DNA of 64,000 nt from Deltaproteobacteria bacterium. Its GTDB lineage: Bacteria; Lernaellota; Lernaellaia; JACKCT01. The stretch spans positions 49,507 to 113,506 of the forward strand of contig JACKCT010000013.1 in NCBI GenBank assembly GCA_020633895.1, written 5' to 3'. Positions 52,905-60,482 of the stretch are shown here, one piece after another. The stretch's first letter is position 1, and the number at the start of each line of letters is the position of its first letter. The notes beneath the pieces are model-generated. The model did no database searches and was not told where the DNA came from. It saw only the letters and a list, made by a program, of their open reading frames with translations. A program made the position numbers and the translations under genes.

Positions 52905-53666
52905 ATGACGCATTCGTCCCGTGCCGTTCGCGGCATTTTCGCCTTGTTCTTCGTGGCCGCGATCGTCCTCGCCGCCTCGTCCGCCCGCGCTCAGGAGACG
53001 CGCATTCCCCAGACCGGCGACACGCCCCTCGGCTACGGCGCGGAAGGGTTTTTTCAACTTCAATTGGGCATCAACAGCGCGCCGATCCTGGACATTGAAG
53101 AATCCAGCAAGGACGACAACGTGATCGTCAACGTCGACTCGGTGTCCATTAACCCGGTGGGATTCGGCGCGGGACTGGCGTTCGTGCCGACCTGGGGTCG
53201 CAACGGCCTGCTGCTGATGCTCTCCTACGATTTGATCGCCGCGCGCTTCGACCAAACCGTGGACGACAACTCCATCCAGGCCTACACCGGCGACTCCACC
53301 CTCGGCGTGTCCGCCCTGGCGACCCGCGCCGGATACATCCGCTATTTCGGCGACGACGAATGGCATCCGTGGATTCTGGCCGACGCGGGCTTCGTCTGGG
53401 AAACGGCGACGGTGAAGACGGACTACGACGGCGCGGACAACGAGTCCGGGTCGGACCAGCAATACTCCGCGGTCCTGGGCGCGGGTGTCGGTCTGGGCAA
53501 GGAATACGCGACCGGTCTGGTGGGCGCGGAATTGCGTGTGGATTTCGACCCGGTTGTCAACAAATTCGAGTTCGACAACCCCGCCGGTAAGTACGAAATC
53601 GAAATCAACCATCCCCTCCTCATCAAACTCAACGCCGTCTTCGCCCTGGGCAACCTAGGCTCCTAG
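52905..53666 (+). CDS. Outer-membrane beta-barrel protein
   Basis: The 253-residue protein has a cleavable signal peptide (AAIVLAASSARA, cut before QE at about residue 30). The rest alternates polar and hydrophobic residues in strands such as GFFQLQLGINSA, GLLLMLSYDLIA, TRAGYIRYFG, YSAVLGAGVGLGKEYATGLVGAELRVDF, and ends in a strand IKLNAVFAL, typical of 8- to 12-strand porin-like barrels. GAGGATGGACCC lies upstream of ATG 52905. No transported substrate can be inferred. Confidence 0.82.
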   Translation: MTHSSRAVRGIFALFFVAAIVLAASSARAQETRIPQTGDTPLGYGAEGFFQLQLGINSAPILDIEESSKDDNVIVNVDSVSINPVGFGAGLAFVPTWGRNGLLLMLSYDLIAARFDQTVDDNSIQAYTGDSTLGVSALATRAGYIRYFGDDEWHPWILADAGFVWETATVKTDYDGADNESGSDQQYSAVLGAGVGLGKEYATGLVGAELRVDFDPVVNKFEFDNPAGKYEIEINHPLLIKLNAVFALGNLGS

Positions 53667-53690
53667 GCTTCTGCTCCCTCAATCACTCGG

Positions 53691-53706
53691 TGTTTCACGT
53701 GAAACA
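53691..53706. promoter_or_regulatory. parS centromere site 1
   Basis: TGTTTCACGTGAAACA, a perfect 16-bp palindrome identical to the chromosomal parS consensus bound by ParB (Spo0J). Confidence 0.93.
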
Positions 53707-53736
53707 CTCAGCGAACATCCGACGCCTCTGCCGGAA

Positions 53737-53752
53737 TGTTTCACGTGAAACA
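53737..53752. promoter_or_regulatory. parS centromere site 2
   Basis: Second identical TGTTTCACGTGAAACA, 46 bp (start to start) from site 1. Confidence 0.93.
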
Positions 53753-53783
53753 TCCACTTGTTTGAGATCCTCCGCCGAACGAC

Positions 53784-53799
53784 TGTTTCACGTGAAACA
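53784..53799. promoter_or_regulatory. parS centromere site 3
   Basis: Third identical TGTTTCACGTGAAACA, 47 bp from site 2 and 90 bp before mnmG. Three exact copies in 110 bp are far beyond chance. Confidence 0.93.
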
Positions 53800-53888
53800 T
53801 CCCTCCCACGCACGAAATCGCGAAGAAATGCTCGCTTAAGCGCCGAAATTCTTGGTTTTTCGCCGACTTTGGGGTAAATGAGCGCCCC

Positions 53889-55760
53889 ATGTTCTTCGAA
53901 TACGACATCGTCGTGGTCGGCGCCGGCCACGCGGGAATCGAAGCGGCCCTCGCCCCCGCGCGCCTGGGCATGAAGACGTGCGTCATTACGATGAATCTGG
54001 ACCGAATCGCCCAGATGAGCTGCAATCCCGCGATCGGCGGGCTGGCGAAGGGGCATCTGGTCCGGGAGATCGACGCCCTGGGCGGGGAAATGGGCATCGC
54101 CGCCGACAAAACCGGCCTGCAATTCCGCCGCTTGAATACCCGCAAGGGCCCGGCGGTCCGCTCCCGGCGCTGCCAGTCGGATATGTACGAATACAGCCAG
54201 TACATGCGTCGCGCGTTGTTCGCTCAGCCGAATCTGACCGTCAAACAGGACACGGCCGAGGAATTGCTCATCGAAAACGGCCGCGTCGCCGGCGTGATCG
54301 GCAAGCACGGCGTGGGATATCGGGCGAGGGCGGTCATCCTGACGACGGGGACGTTTCTGGCCGGCAAGGTCTTCATCGGCACAACGACTTACGGCGCCGG
54401 CCGTTTCGGAGACCCCCCCTCCAACGGATTGGCGAAATTCCTGCGCGGGCTGGATCTGCCCATGGGCCGCCTGAAGACCGGCACCCCCGCCCGCCTGGCC
54501 GCCGACACCATCGATTTTGACGGCCTGGAATTGCAGCCCGGTGACGATAATCCGGTGCCGTTCTCCTTCATGCACGACAATCTGGACGTGGTCGACCACC
54601 CGTGCCATATCACCTACACCAACGAGCGAACGCACGACGTCATCCGGGAAAACCTAGATAAATCGCCGCTTTATGGCGGCAAGATCGAGGGGGTGGGGCC
54701 GCGATACTGCCCGTCCATTGAGGACAAAGTGGTGCGTTTCGCCGAAAAAGACCGGCATCAGCTCTTCCTCGAGCCCACCTCCCGCAGCGGCGAGGAGTAC
54801 TACCCGAACGGCATCTCCACGTGCCTGCCGTACGAGGTGCAACTCCCGATGCTGCGCACGATTCCGGGGTTGGAGCGCGTTGAAATCTCGCGGCCGGGGT
54901 ACGCGATCGAGTACGATTTCATCAACCCGTCCAAGCTCAATTACTCGCTGGAACTCGATCAGGTGCCGGGCTTGTTCTTCGCCGGGCAGATCAACGGGAC
55001 GTCCGGCTACGAAGAGGCGGCGGCCCAGGGACTCGTCGCCGGCATCAACGCCGCGCGGAAATTACGGGGCGAGGAGCCGCTGATTCTGCGTCGGGACCAG
55101 GCGTATATCGGGGTGCTCATCGACGACCTGATCTCGCGCGGCGTGACCGAGCCCTATCGCATGTTCACCAGTCGGGCCGAATATCGCCTGCTCCTGCGCG
55201 AGGACAACGCGGATCTGCGTCTGACGCCCGTCGGACGCGAAATCGGCCTGGTCAGCGACGAGCGCTGGACGCGTTTTGCCGACAGACGCGAACAAATCCA
55301 TAGGGAAATCAATCGCTTGGATGAAGTAACCCTCAACACGGGGCAGGGGACGCAGGACCGACTGGCCGACCTGGGAAGCGCGCCGCTCAAGAAACCGGCG
55401 ACCCTCGCCCAACTCGTTACGCGGCCGGAACTGGATTACGACGCCCTCCGCGTACTCGACGAAAATCGCCCCGACCTCCCCGCCGACGTAGTCGCCGAAG
55501 TCGAGACGCAGATCGTCTATCGAGGGTATCTCGCCCGTCAGGAGGAGGAGGCCCGCCGTCTGCTCGCCGCGGACCGCGTGAAGGTGCCTCACGGCTTCGA
55601 CTTCGAGAAGGTGCCGTCCCTTTCCACCGAGGTCCGCCAGAAGCTGCGCCTTATCTCCCCGGAAAATCTCGGACAGCTCCAACGCATCCCCGGCATCACC
55701 CCCGCCGCCCTCAATGCCATTTGGCTGGAAATCGAGCGGGATCGCCGGGCGAGCGCCTAA
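53889..55760 (+). CDS. mnmG: tRNA uridine-5-carboxymethylaminomethyl modification enzyme MnmG (GidA)
   Basis: FAD-dependent enzyme that with MnmE installs the cmnm5 group on wobble uridine 34 of tRNAs. The 623-residue protein has the FAD-binding [17 protein letters not shown] (about 5-21), the family signatures [26 protein letters not shown] and [28 protein letters not shown], and the C-terminal helical tRNA/MnmE-binding domain ending [20 protein letters not shown]. Many bacteria encode mnmG next to rsmG, parA and parB near the origin. Here only parS sites remain adjacent, and rsmG and parAB are not in this window. The start is ATG 53889. Confidence 0.97.
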   Translation: MFFEYDIVVVGAGHAGIEAALAPARLGMKTCVITMNLDRIAQMSCNPAIGGLAKGHLVREIDALGGEMGIAADKTGLQFRRLNTRKGPAVRSRRCQSDMYEYSQYMRRALFAQPNLTVKQDTAEELLIENGRVAGVIGKHGVGYRARAVILTTGTFLAGKVFIGTTTYGAGRFGDPPSNGLAKFLRGLDLPMGRLKTGTPARLAADTIDFDGLELQPGDDNPVPFSFMHDNLDVVDHPCHITYTNERTHDVIRENLDKSPLYGGKIEGVGPRYCPSIEDKVVRFAEKDRHQLFLEPTSRSGEEYYPNGISTCLPYEVQLPMLRTIPGLERVEISRPGYAIEYDFINPSKLNYSLELDQVPGLFFAGQINGTSGYEEAAAQGLVAGINAARKLRGEEPLILRRDQAYIGVLIDDLISRGVTEPYRMFTSRAEYRLLLREDNADLRLTPVGREIGLVSDERWTRFADRREQIHREINRLDEVTLNTGQGTQDRLADLGSAPLKKPATLAQLVTRPELDYDALRVLDENRPDLPADVVAEVETQIVYRGYLARQEEEARRLLAADRVKVPHGFDFEKVPSLSTEVRQKLRLISPENLGQLQRIPGITPAALNAIWLEIERDRRASA

Positions 55761-55800
55761 AGCATAATAGTTACATTAATTTATTGATGTTTAATGGTTG

Positions 55801-56799
55801 TTATTTCGAATATGCGCCCGCGTCTTCTTCATGCGCGTCCGCCTCGGGATGCTGCTTCGACCAGATCAACGACGCGACGATACCCGCGCCGAGGATCAGC
55901 GAGATCACACCCAGGGACAGACCGATGGGGATGTGGTAGGTGTTCGCCAGGAGCATCTTCACACCGATGAACAGCAGCATCAGGACCAGGCTGGCCTTGA
56001 GGTAATGGAACTTTCCCATGATCGCCGCCAGCGCGAAATACAACGAACGCAGTCCCAAAATCGCGAAGACATTGGAAGTGAACACGAGGAAGGGATCGTG
56101 CGTAACCGCAATAACGGCGGGCACGGAATCGACGGCAAAGAGTAAATCGGCGCTTTCGATCACCACGATCGCCAGCGCCATCGGCGTCAGTTTTCGCACG
56201 CCGTCTTCCACCACGAAAAAGTGCGGTCCGTCGAATTTCGTCGTGACCGGATAGAATTTTCGCATCAGCAGCACGAGGGGATTGCGCTCGGGGTGCACCT
56301 CCTCGTTTTTCGAAAAGAGCATCTTGATCGCTGTGCCGATCAGGATCGCGCCGAACAGATAGATCGTCCATTCGAAGCGTTCGATCATCGAAACGCCGGC
56401 CGCGATCATCGCGCCGCGCATCGCAATGGCGCCTAATACTCCCCAAAATAGAAGTCGATGTTGATATTTTAACGGAATATGGAAGTAAGAGATGATCAGA
56501 GCAATTATGAAGATATTATCAAGGCTTAGCGACTTTTCGATAATATAACCGGTGAAATAGGCGAGGGCCGCTTCCTTGCCGCCGACGTCGTGGCCGATGT
56601 GCTCGCCGATGCCGAACAGGTGGTGCTCGTAGAGGAAATAGATCCCCGCGTTGAACACGAGCGACAGCGCGATCCAAAACGCCGTCCAGCCCAGCGCCTC
56701 CTTCGCCGAGACGGCGTGGGGATTGCGGTGGAAAACGCCCAGATCCAGCGCCAGCAGACCCACCACCAGGGCCAAGAATCCGCCCCAAATCCAAAGCAT
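55801..56799 (-). CDS. TerC-family integral membrane protein
   Basis: The 332-residue protein has about nine membrane helices and the family motifs EKSLSLDNIFIIALI and VVIESADLLFAVDSVPAV, with acidic residues inside helices that form the presumed metal site. TerC-type proteins are linked to tellurite resistance and to manganese export during protein maturation. No other ter genes are present, so a Mn2+-related role is more likely. The stretch around 56440-56530 is unusually AT-rich for the region. GAGGGG lies before the ATG at 56799. It is convergent with mnmG. Confidence 0.93.
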   Translation of the reverse strand: MLWIWGGFLALVVGLLALDLGVFHRNPHAVSAKEALGWTAFWIALSLVFNAGIYFLYEHHLFGIGEHIGHDVGGKEAALAYFTGYIIEKSLSLDNIFIIALIISYFHIPLKYQHRLLFWGVLGAIAMRGAMIAAGVSMIERFEWTIYLFGAILIGTAIKMLFSKNEEVHPERNPLVLLMRKFYPVTTKFDGPHFFVVEDGVRKLTPMALAIVVIESADLLFAVDSVPAVIAVTHDPFLVFTSNVFAILGLRSLYFALAAIMGKFHYLKASLVLMLLFIGVKMLLANTYHIPIGLSLGVISLILGAGIVASLIWSKQHPEADAHEEDAGAYSK

Positions 56800-56933
56800 T
56801 CATCGCCCCTCGGAGATTCGATTCGCATCGTCGCCCCGCTCGCGGACTTTCCGCGCGCCGACGAAAAGCGGGTTATTTCACGATCAGTGGGTCTTTGTCG
56901 ATGAGAATCCCGCGAAATTGTTCTCGCCGCGCG

Positions 56934-57992
56934 TCAGAACCCCACCCATCGCGCCGCCAACGCGCGGGCGCGGGCCTCGTCGGTGGTGCCTTGGATGAGG
57001 GTGCGGCCGTCGCGGAAGATGAGCAGGGTGGGGGAGTCGGAGCCGGAGTCGGCGGATTCGCCTTGCGCGGCGGCGCCTTCGGTGAACTCCACGTAGAAAT
57101 GCCGGTCGACCACCCGCCCCGCCTTGGCGAGCCGCGCCTTGACCGACTCCAAATCGAACGCGAACCCCTCCGGCGGATGCACCTGCACGGCGTTGCGTCC
57201 GCAAAGGGACGTCGTCCAACTCGACGCGCGCGCGTCCAGATATTCAAACCGCCGCCCCTCGCAACAAACGCACCCCGCCCGCTTCTTCATCGCCACCGAC
57301 GCCGTCCGCCCGGTCCAGAGATCTATCTGCGTCAGTTGCCGGGGCATCGCGACATCCGATAGATACCTAAGGAAAATCGCTACTTGCAGACTCGCCGCCA
57401 ACGCGGGCGTCGGGGGCAGAACACCGGTGGTGTCGCAGGTCGGCAGCTCGCCGGGCGGCGGCGGATAGGGAAATACGCAGCGCAGGCACGGCCCGTCGTC
57501 CTCGGACGGCGCGAATCCCGCCGCGACCGCCGTCGCCCCCACCGCGCCGCCGTAGATCCACGGCAGGGCGTGCATCGTTGCGAAATCGTTGAGCAAATAG
57601 CGCGTTTCGACGTTGTCCGTGCCGTCGAGAATGGCGTCAACGCCGGATAGCAACTCGTGGGCATTGCGTGGCGTCAGGTCCGCGACGCGGGCGTCCACCT
57701 CGACATCCGTATTGATCAGCGCCAGATGCCGGCGCACCGCGACCGCCTTGGGCGCCTTGTCCCGCGCGTCCTGCTCGATGAACAACGACTGGCGATGCAG
57801 ATTCGACCACTCGACGACGTCCCGATCGATCACCCGCAGCCGCCCGACGCCCGCCCGCGCGAGTTGCTCCGCCAGGTGCGTTCCCAGCGCGCCCGCCCCG
57901 ACGATCGCCACCGACGACGCGCGCAGCCGCTCCTGTCCGCCTTCGCCGAAGGCGTCGAAAAGAGTCTGGCGCTGGTAGCGATGGTCGGCCAA
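56934..57992 (-). CDS. ThiF/MoeB-family E1-like adenylyltransferase
   Basis: Activates the C-terminus of a ubiquitin-like sulfur carrier (ThiS or MoaD) with ATP. The 352-residue protein has the nucleotide motif VAIVGAGALGTHLAEQLARAGVG (about 28-50), NLHRQ, DGTDNVETRYL, the zinc cysteines CLRC and CVCC, and the candidate catalytic Cys in PTCDTTGVLPP. The last 100 residues (SLCGRNAVQVHPP, HFYVEFTEG, LLIFRDGRTLIQGTTDEARARALAARWVG) match the C-terminal part seen in Bacillus-type ThiF. Thiamine thiazole synthesis is likely but molybdopterin is possible. No thiS, moaD or thiG is adjacent. Confidence 0.9.
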   Translation of the reverse strand: MADHRYQRQTLFDAFGEGGQERLRASSVAIVGAGALGTHLAEQLARAGVGRLRVIDRDVVEWSNLHRQSLFIEQDARDKAPKAVAVRRHLALINTDVEVDARVADLTPRNAHELLSGVDAILDGTDNVETRYLLNDFATMHALPWIYGGAVGATAVAAGFAPSEDDGPCLRCVFPYPPPPGELPTCDTTGVLPPTPALAASLQVAIFLRYLSDVAMPRQLTQIDLWTGRTASVAMKKRAGCVCCEGRRFEYLDARASSWTTSLCGRNAVQVHPPEGFAFDLESVKARLAKAGRVVDRHFYVEFTEGAAAQGESADSGSDSPTLLIFRDGRTLIQGTTDEARARALAARWVGF

Positions 57993-58071
57993 GAAAATAC
58001 CCCCGAAGCGACAAAGACGGCTCCGCTTCGGGGACAGCTTAGCGCGGGGACGGGCCCGTCTCCAAGCCGAT

Positions 58072-58530
58072 CTATCTGACGGGCGTTCCGGCCATCACGC
58101 CGGTGGGGATGTTCATGCGATTCCAGAAGTTGATCAGGGAGATATTGAGCACCAGCGCCGCCAGCTCTTTTTCGTTGTAGTGCTCGGCCGCTTCGTTCCA
58201 GACCTCGTCGGGCACCGGATCGCTCACCCCCGCCACCAGCGTCGTCGCCTCGGTCAGGGCCAGGGCCGCGCGCTCGGCGTCGGTGAAATAGGGCGTGTGA
58301 CGCCAGGCGGCGACGGAGGCCAGACGCTCCTGCGTTTCGCCGATGTCGCGCAACTCGCGGGAATGCATATCGACGCAGAAGCCGCAGCCGTTGATCTGGC
58401 TGGCGCGCAGGTACATCAGATAGCACGTCTTGGCCGGCACGCCGGCGTTTCGCGCGGTCTGGCCCACGGCGAGCAGGGACGGCAGGGTCTCGGAAAGGAT
58501 CATGGCCGGATTTTTCATTCGGGGTTGCAT
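58072..58530 (-). CDS. AhpD-like carboxymuconolactone decarboxylase-family protein
   Basis: The 152-residue protein is of the AhpD fold, with the redox-active pair in GCGFCVDMHSRE (CxxC then His). Members act as alkyl hydroperoxide or peroxidase partners. Start ATG 58530 has a strong AAGGAGG upstream and is preferred to an in-frame ATG 180 bases earlier. It is divergent from an ECF41-like sigma factor, a pairing that is characteristic of that sigma group, and the shared intergenic region carries matching promoters for both genes. Confidence 0.93.
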   Translation of the reverse strand: MQPRMKNPAMILSETLPSLLAVGQTARNAGVPAKTCYLMYLRASQINGCGFCVDMHSRELRDIGETQERLASVAAWRHTPYFTDAERAALALTEATTLVAGVSDPVPDEVWNEAAEHYNEKELAALVLNISLINFWNRMNIPTGVMAGTPVR

Positions 58531-58596
58531 GGACTCCTCCTTGCGGGAAAAGCTAGGGCGGTGTTCGCCTGGACGTGGAAAAAAGACGCCGTCGCG

Positions 58597-58623
58597 CGTC
58601 ACATCGGGCGTGCGCCGTTCGTC
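58597..58623 (+). promoter_or_regulatory. ECF41-type promoter driving the sigma factor gene
   Basis: CGTCACA (58597-58603), 16 bases, CGTC (58620-58623). The ECF41 consensus as I recall it is TGTCACA-N16-CGTC. Start of the sigma gene is 36 bases downstream. Confidence 0.65.
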
Positions 58624-58631
58624 ATTCGAAT

Positions 58632-58658
58632 GACGGATCACGCGGGGGAGATGTGACC
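58632..58658 (-). promoter_or_regulatory. ECF41-type promoter driving the AhpD-like gene
   Basis: On the minus strand GGTCACA (58658-58652), 16 bases, CGTC (58635-58632), the mirror image of the forward promoter. The two CGTC boxes are the arms of the perfect palindrome CGTCATTCGAATGACG (58620-58635). Confidence 0.65.
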
Positions 58659-58659
58659 G

Positions 58660-59547
58660 ATGGATGAACAAAATTGGTTGGCCGAAAAATTCGAGGCGCA
58701 CCGGCCGCACCTGCGGGCCGTGGCCTATCGCATGCTCGGCTCGGCCGGCGAGGCGGATGACGCGATCCAGGAGGCGTGGCTCCGGCTCAGCCGTTCGGAC
58801 GCGAGCGAGGTGGAGAATCTGAAGGGGTGGCTGACGACCGTGGTCGCCCGGCTATGCCTGGATTGGTTGCGTTCGCGCAAAACGCGCCGGGAGACGCCGC
58901 TGGAAAACGCGATGCCCGACCCGATCGTCACGCGCGTCGAGACGGCCCCGGCCCAGGACGAGCTATTGATGAGCGAAGCCGTCGGGCTGGCCATGCTCGT
59001 GGTTCTGGAAACCCTCGGCCCAGCCGAGCGTCTGGCGTTCGTGCTGCACGATATGTTCGGCGTACCTTTCGAGGACATCGCCCCCATGGTCCAACGCACT
59101 CCCGCCGCCGCCCGCCAACTCGCCAGCCGGGCCCGCCGCCGGGTGCAAGGGGAGGCCGCCGCGCCCGAGGGCGACCCGGAACGACAGCGCGAGGCCGTCG
59201 TCGCCTTCCTGGCCGCCGCGCGAGGCGGGGACTTCGAGGCCTTGCTTCGTGTGCTGGATCCGGATGTCGTGCTGCGAACCGATCGGGGGGCGCAACCGGG
59301 AACGTTCCAGGTTTTCAAAGGCGCCAAAGCCATTTCGGAGCAGGCGGTCGTCAACTCCCGAGCCGGGGGCGCCGTCCGCGCCGTCCAAGTCAACGGCTTG
59401 CCGGGCATCGTCTCGTACGATCGGGAAGGGCGCGTTTCGGGCGTGTTGGGATTCGTGGTCCGCGGCGCGAGAATCTTGGAGATCAACGTCTTCACCGACC
59501 CGGAACGCCTGGCCCGACTCGATCTGCCGGCCTTGTCGGACGACTAA
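58660..59547 (+). CDS. ECF41-group RNA polymerase sigma factor with SnoaL-like C-terminal domain
   Basis: The 295-residue protein has a sigma region 2 (about 10-80; YRMLGSAGEADDAIQEAWLRL), region 4 (about 110-165; GPAERLAFVLHDMFGVPFEDIAPMVQRTPAAARQLASRARRRV), and a C-terminal SnoaL/NTF2-like domain of about 120 residues (VVAFLAAARGGDFEALLRVLDPDVVLRTD). This three-part layout is that of ECF41 (SigJ-like) factors, in which the C-terminal domain replaces the separate anti-sigma factor. The neighbour is an AhpD-family enzyme as expected for the group. GGGGGAG is 10 bases before the ATG. It probably drives its own promoter and that of the AhpD gene. Confidence 0.93.
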   Translation: MDEQNWLAEKFEAHRPHLRAVAYRMLGSAGEADDAIQEAWLRLSRSDASEVENLKGWLTTVVARLCLDWLRSRKTRRETPLENAMPDPIVTRVETAPAQDELLMSEAVGLAMLVVLETLGPAERLAFVLHDMFGVPFEDIAPMVQRTPAAARQLASRARRRVQGEAAAPEGDPERQREAVVAFLAAARGGDFEALLRVLDPDVVLRTDRGAQPGTFQVFKGAKAISEQAVVNSRAGGAVRAVQVNGLPGIVSYDREGRVSGVLGFVVRGARILEINVFTDPERLARLDLPALSDD

Positions 59548-59698
59548 ATTCCATTCCCAAAATCTGCCCTCAAATTCACCTTCCGCGTACCAGATTTCCC
59601 GAGACATCTCAGAAATCTGATGCGAAATTTCCGACCGGCGTTCGCGCCGCGCTGCGGCAAGTCGTTGAATATGTGTTGTTTTTTTATTTTGGCCCGGC

Positions 59699-59715
59699 TT
59701 GGCATCGGGATTGCT
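59699..59715 (+). promoter_or_regulatory. Sigma54 (-24/-12) type promoter
   Basis: TTGGCATCGGGATTGCT matches 15 of 17 positions of the sigma54 consensus YTGGCACGrNNNTTGCW, with GG and GC exactly 12 bases apart. It points into the structured non-coding stretch, with a start expected near 59726. Confidence 0.6.
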
Positions 59716-59725
59716 CTATGTTCCG

Positions 59726-59935
59726 GGCGTTGCGGCTCTCGATGAGGGAGGGAGCTTTTTTGACGGGGCTGGGGGCATTTCGCCCCCGGCTCCCATATAA
59801 CCCAAGCCCCAGGGATAGCTGACTTCCAAGTCGGCGGACGCAACTTGAACAACGGTTGAGGGACGATGGTTCCTCGATACTGAGGTTTCCGGGCTCCACC
59901 CCTAGCCCGGATACCCGCCTCATCTCCTCCTCTTT
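59726..59935 (+). ncRNA. Candidate structured small RNA
   Basis: Local stems are visible: GGGGGCATTTCGCCCCC (59771-59787), GACTT/AAGTC (59821-59832), CCTC/GAGG around 59872-59885 and CCGGGCT/AGCCCGG (59889-59910). GATGAGG near 59741 is complementary to CCTCATC near 59919, so the ends may pair. Several AGGGA/GGA elements occur. I do not recognise it as tmRNA, RNase P, SRP RNA or a known riboswitch. A 6S-like or CsrA-binding RNA is possible. Confidence 0.35.
59735..59761 (+). terminator. Weak intrinsic terminator or attenuator
   Basis: GCTCTC (59735-59740) pairs with GGGAGC (59750-59755), followed by six Ts (59756-59761). It could end the sigma factor transcript or act as an attenuator inside the sigma54-driven RNA. 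Confidence 0.4.
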
Positions 59936-60018
59936 GTGTCCTGTTCCAATCTGAGGATCGCGTCGATCATGGCGACGCGGTCCTCTCCTTTATCCGGCGT
60001 CGATGTTCGGGACGTTTT

Positions 60019-60297
60019 GCGATGTCCGAGCCGAGCCGCTTGCCTCGCCGTAGCCTTGGCGAAGGCGGGTAGCGAGCGGGTGACGCGTACGATGTCCGAA
60101 TCGAGATCGCCAAAACAGAGCCCCGACCGTCAGGGAGGGATCGTCGAGCCTGTCGATTCATCGGACGTTCTGGACCGCTTGCTGACGCGCGCGGCTCTGT
60201 CATAGCGAAATCGCCTTCGACGTCGCAACCGCTACCCGCTCGCTACCCACTTTCGCCAAGGCTACGGCGAGGCAAGCGGCTCGGCTCGGACATCGCA
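60019..60297. repeat. Long inverted repeat, two 62-bp arms
   Basis: The left arm (60019-60080, beginning GCGATGTCCGAGCCGAGCC) and the right arm (60236-60297, ending GCTCGGCTCGGACATCGC) are reverse complements with two mismatches. Both contain the nested CGCCGTAGCCTTGGCGAA module. A CAGAGCC inverted pair of about 90 bp lies between them (60116-60200). Confidence 0.85.
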
Positions 60298-60317
60298 GGA
60301 AGGCGTTGGCCTTTGCC

Positions 60318-60455
60318 GGGACACACCTGACCCCTCCCTACAGGTCGGGGCTCTGACATCGCAGGACGGCGATCACTTTCACCGGGTCGGACCAACCCGC
60401 TCCCTCATCCGCCTTCGCTAAAGCTACAGCGGACAGGCAGGTCGCGGCTCCAAAA
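60318..60455. repeat. Additional CAGAGCC-family ends
   Basis: CTGACCCCTCCCTACAGGTCG...GGGGCTCTGACATCGC (about 60327-60363) and CCCGCTCCCT...GGTCGCGGCTCC (about 60397-60452), the latter carrying a nested CCGCCTTCGCTAAAGCTAC module. Confidence 0.7.
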
Positions 60456-60482
60456 GGCCGAACGCACTTAGGCCGAACGCGC

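Larger units (their letters stand above)
59548..60482. other. 935-bp non-coding region
   Basis: No credible protein gene is visible. The first part carries a sigma54-type promoter (59699-59715) and a structured sequence (to about 59935). The second part (60019-60470) is a dense cluster of CAGAGCC-family repeats including a 62-bp inverted pair. Confidence 0.6.

Noticed and set aside
53667-55800. oriC next to the parS cluster
   Set aside because: No DnaA-box cluster or AT-rich unwinding region is seen around mnmG. The only perfect DnaA box noticed is at 25798.
55801-56799. Tellurite resistance operon
   Set aside because: Only a TerC-family membrane protein is present. terZABDEF are absent, and such proteins are common housekeeping metal transporters.
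59813-59835. Anticodon-arm-like CTGACTTCCAAGTCGG resembling tRNA-Gly
   Set aside because: The loop has 6 rather than 7 bases when the stem is paired, and no acceptor or T arm fits around it.
59684-59923. Minus-strand frame of 79 codons in the sigma54/ncRNA region
   Set aside because: Lacks domain-like composition, and the purine-rich run lies too close to its ATG. The region is better explained as structured non-coding sequence.
2462-60482. CRISPR arrays
   Set aside because: The repeats are dispersed, palindromic and of variable spacing, without regular spacers or cas genes.
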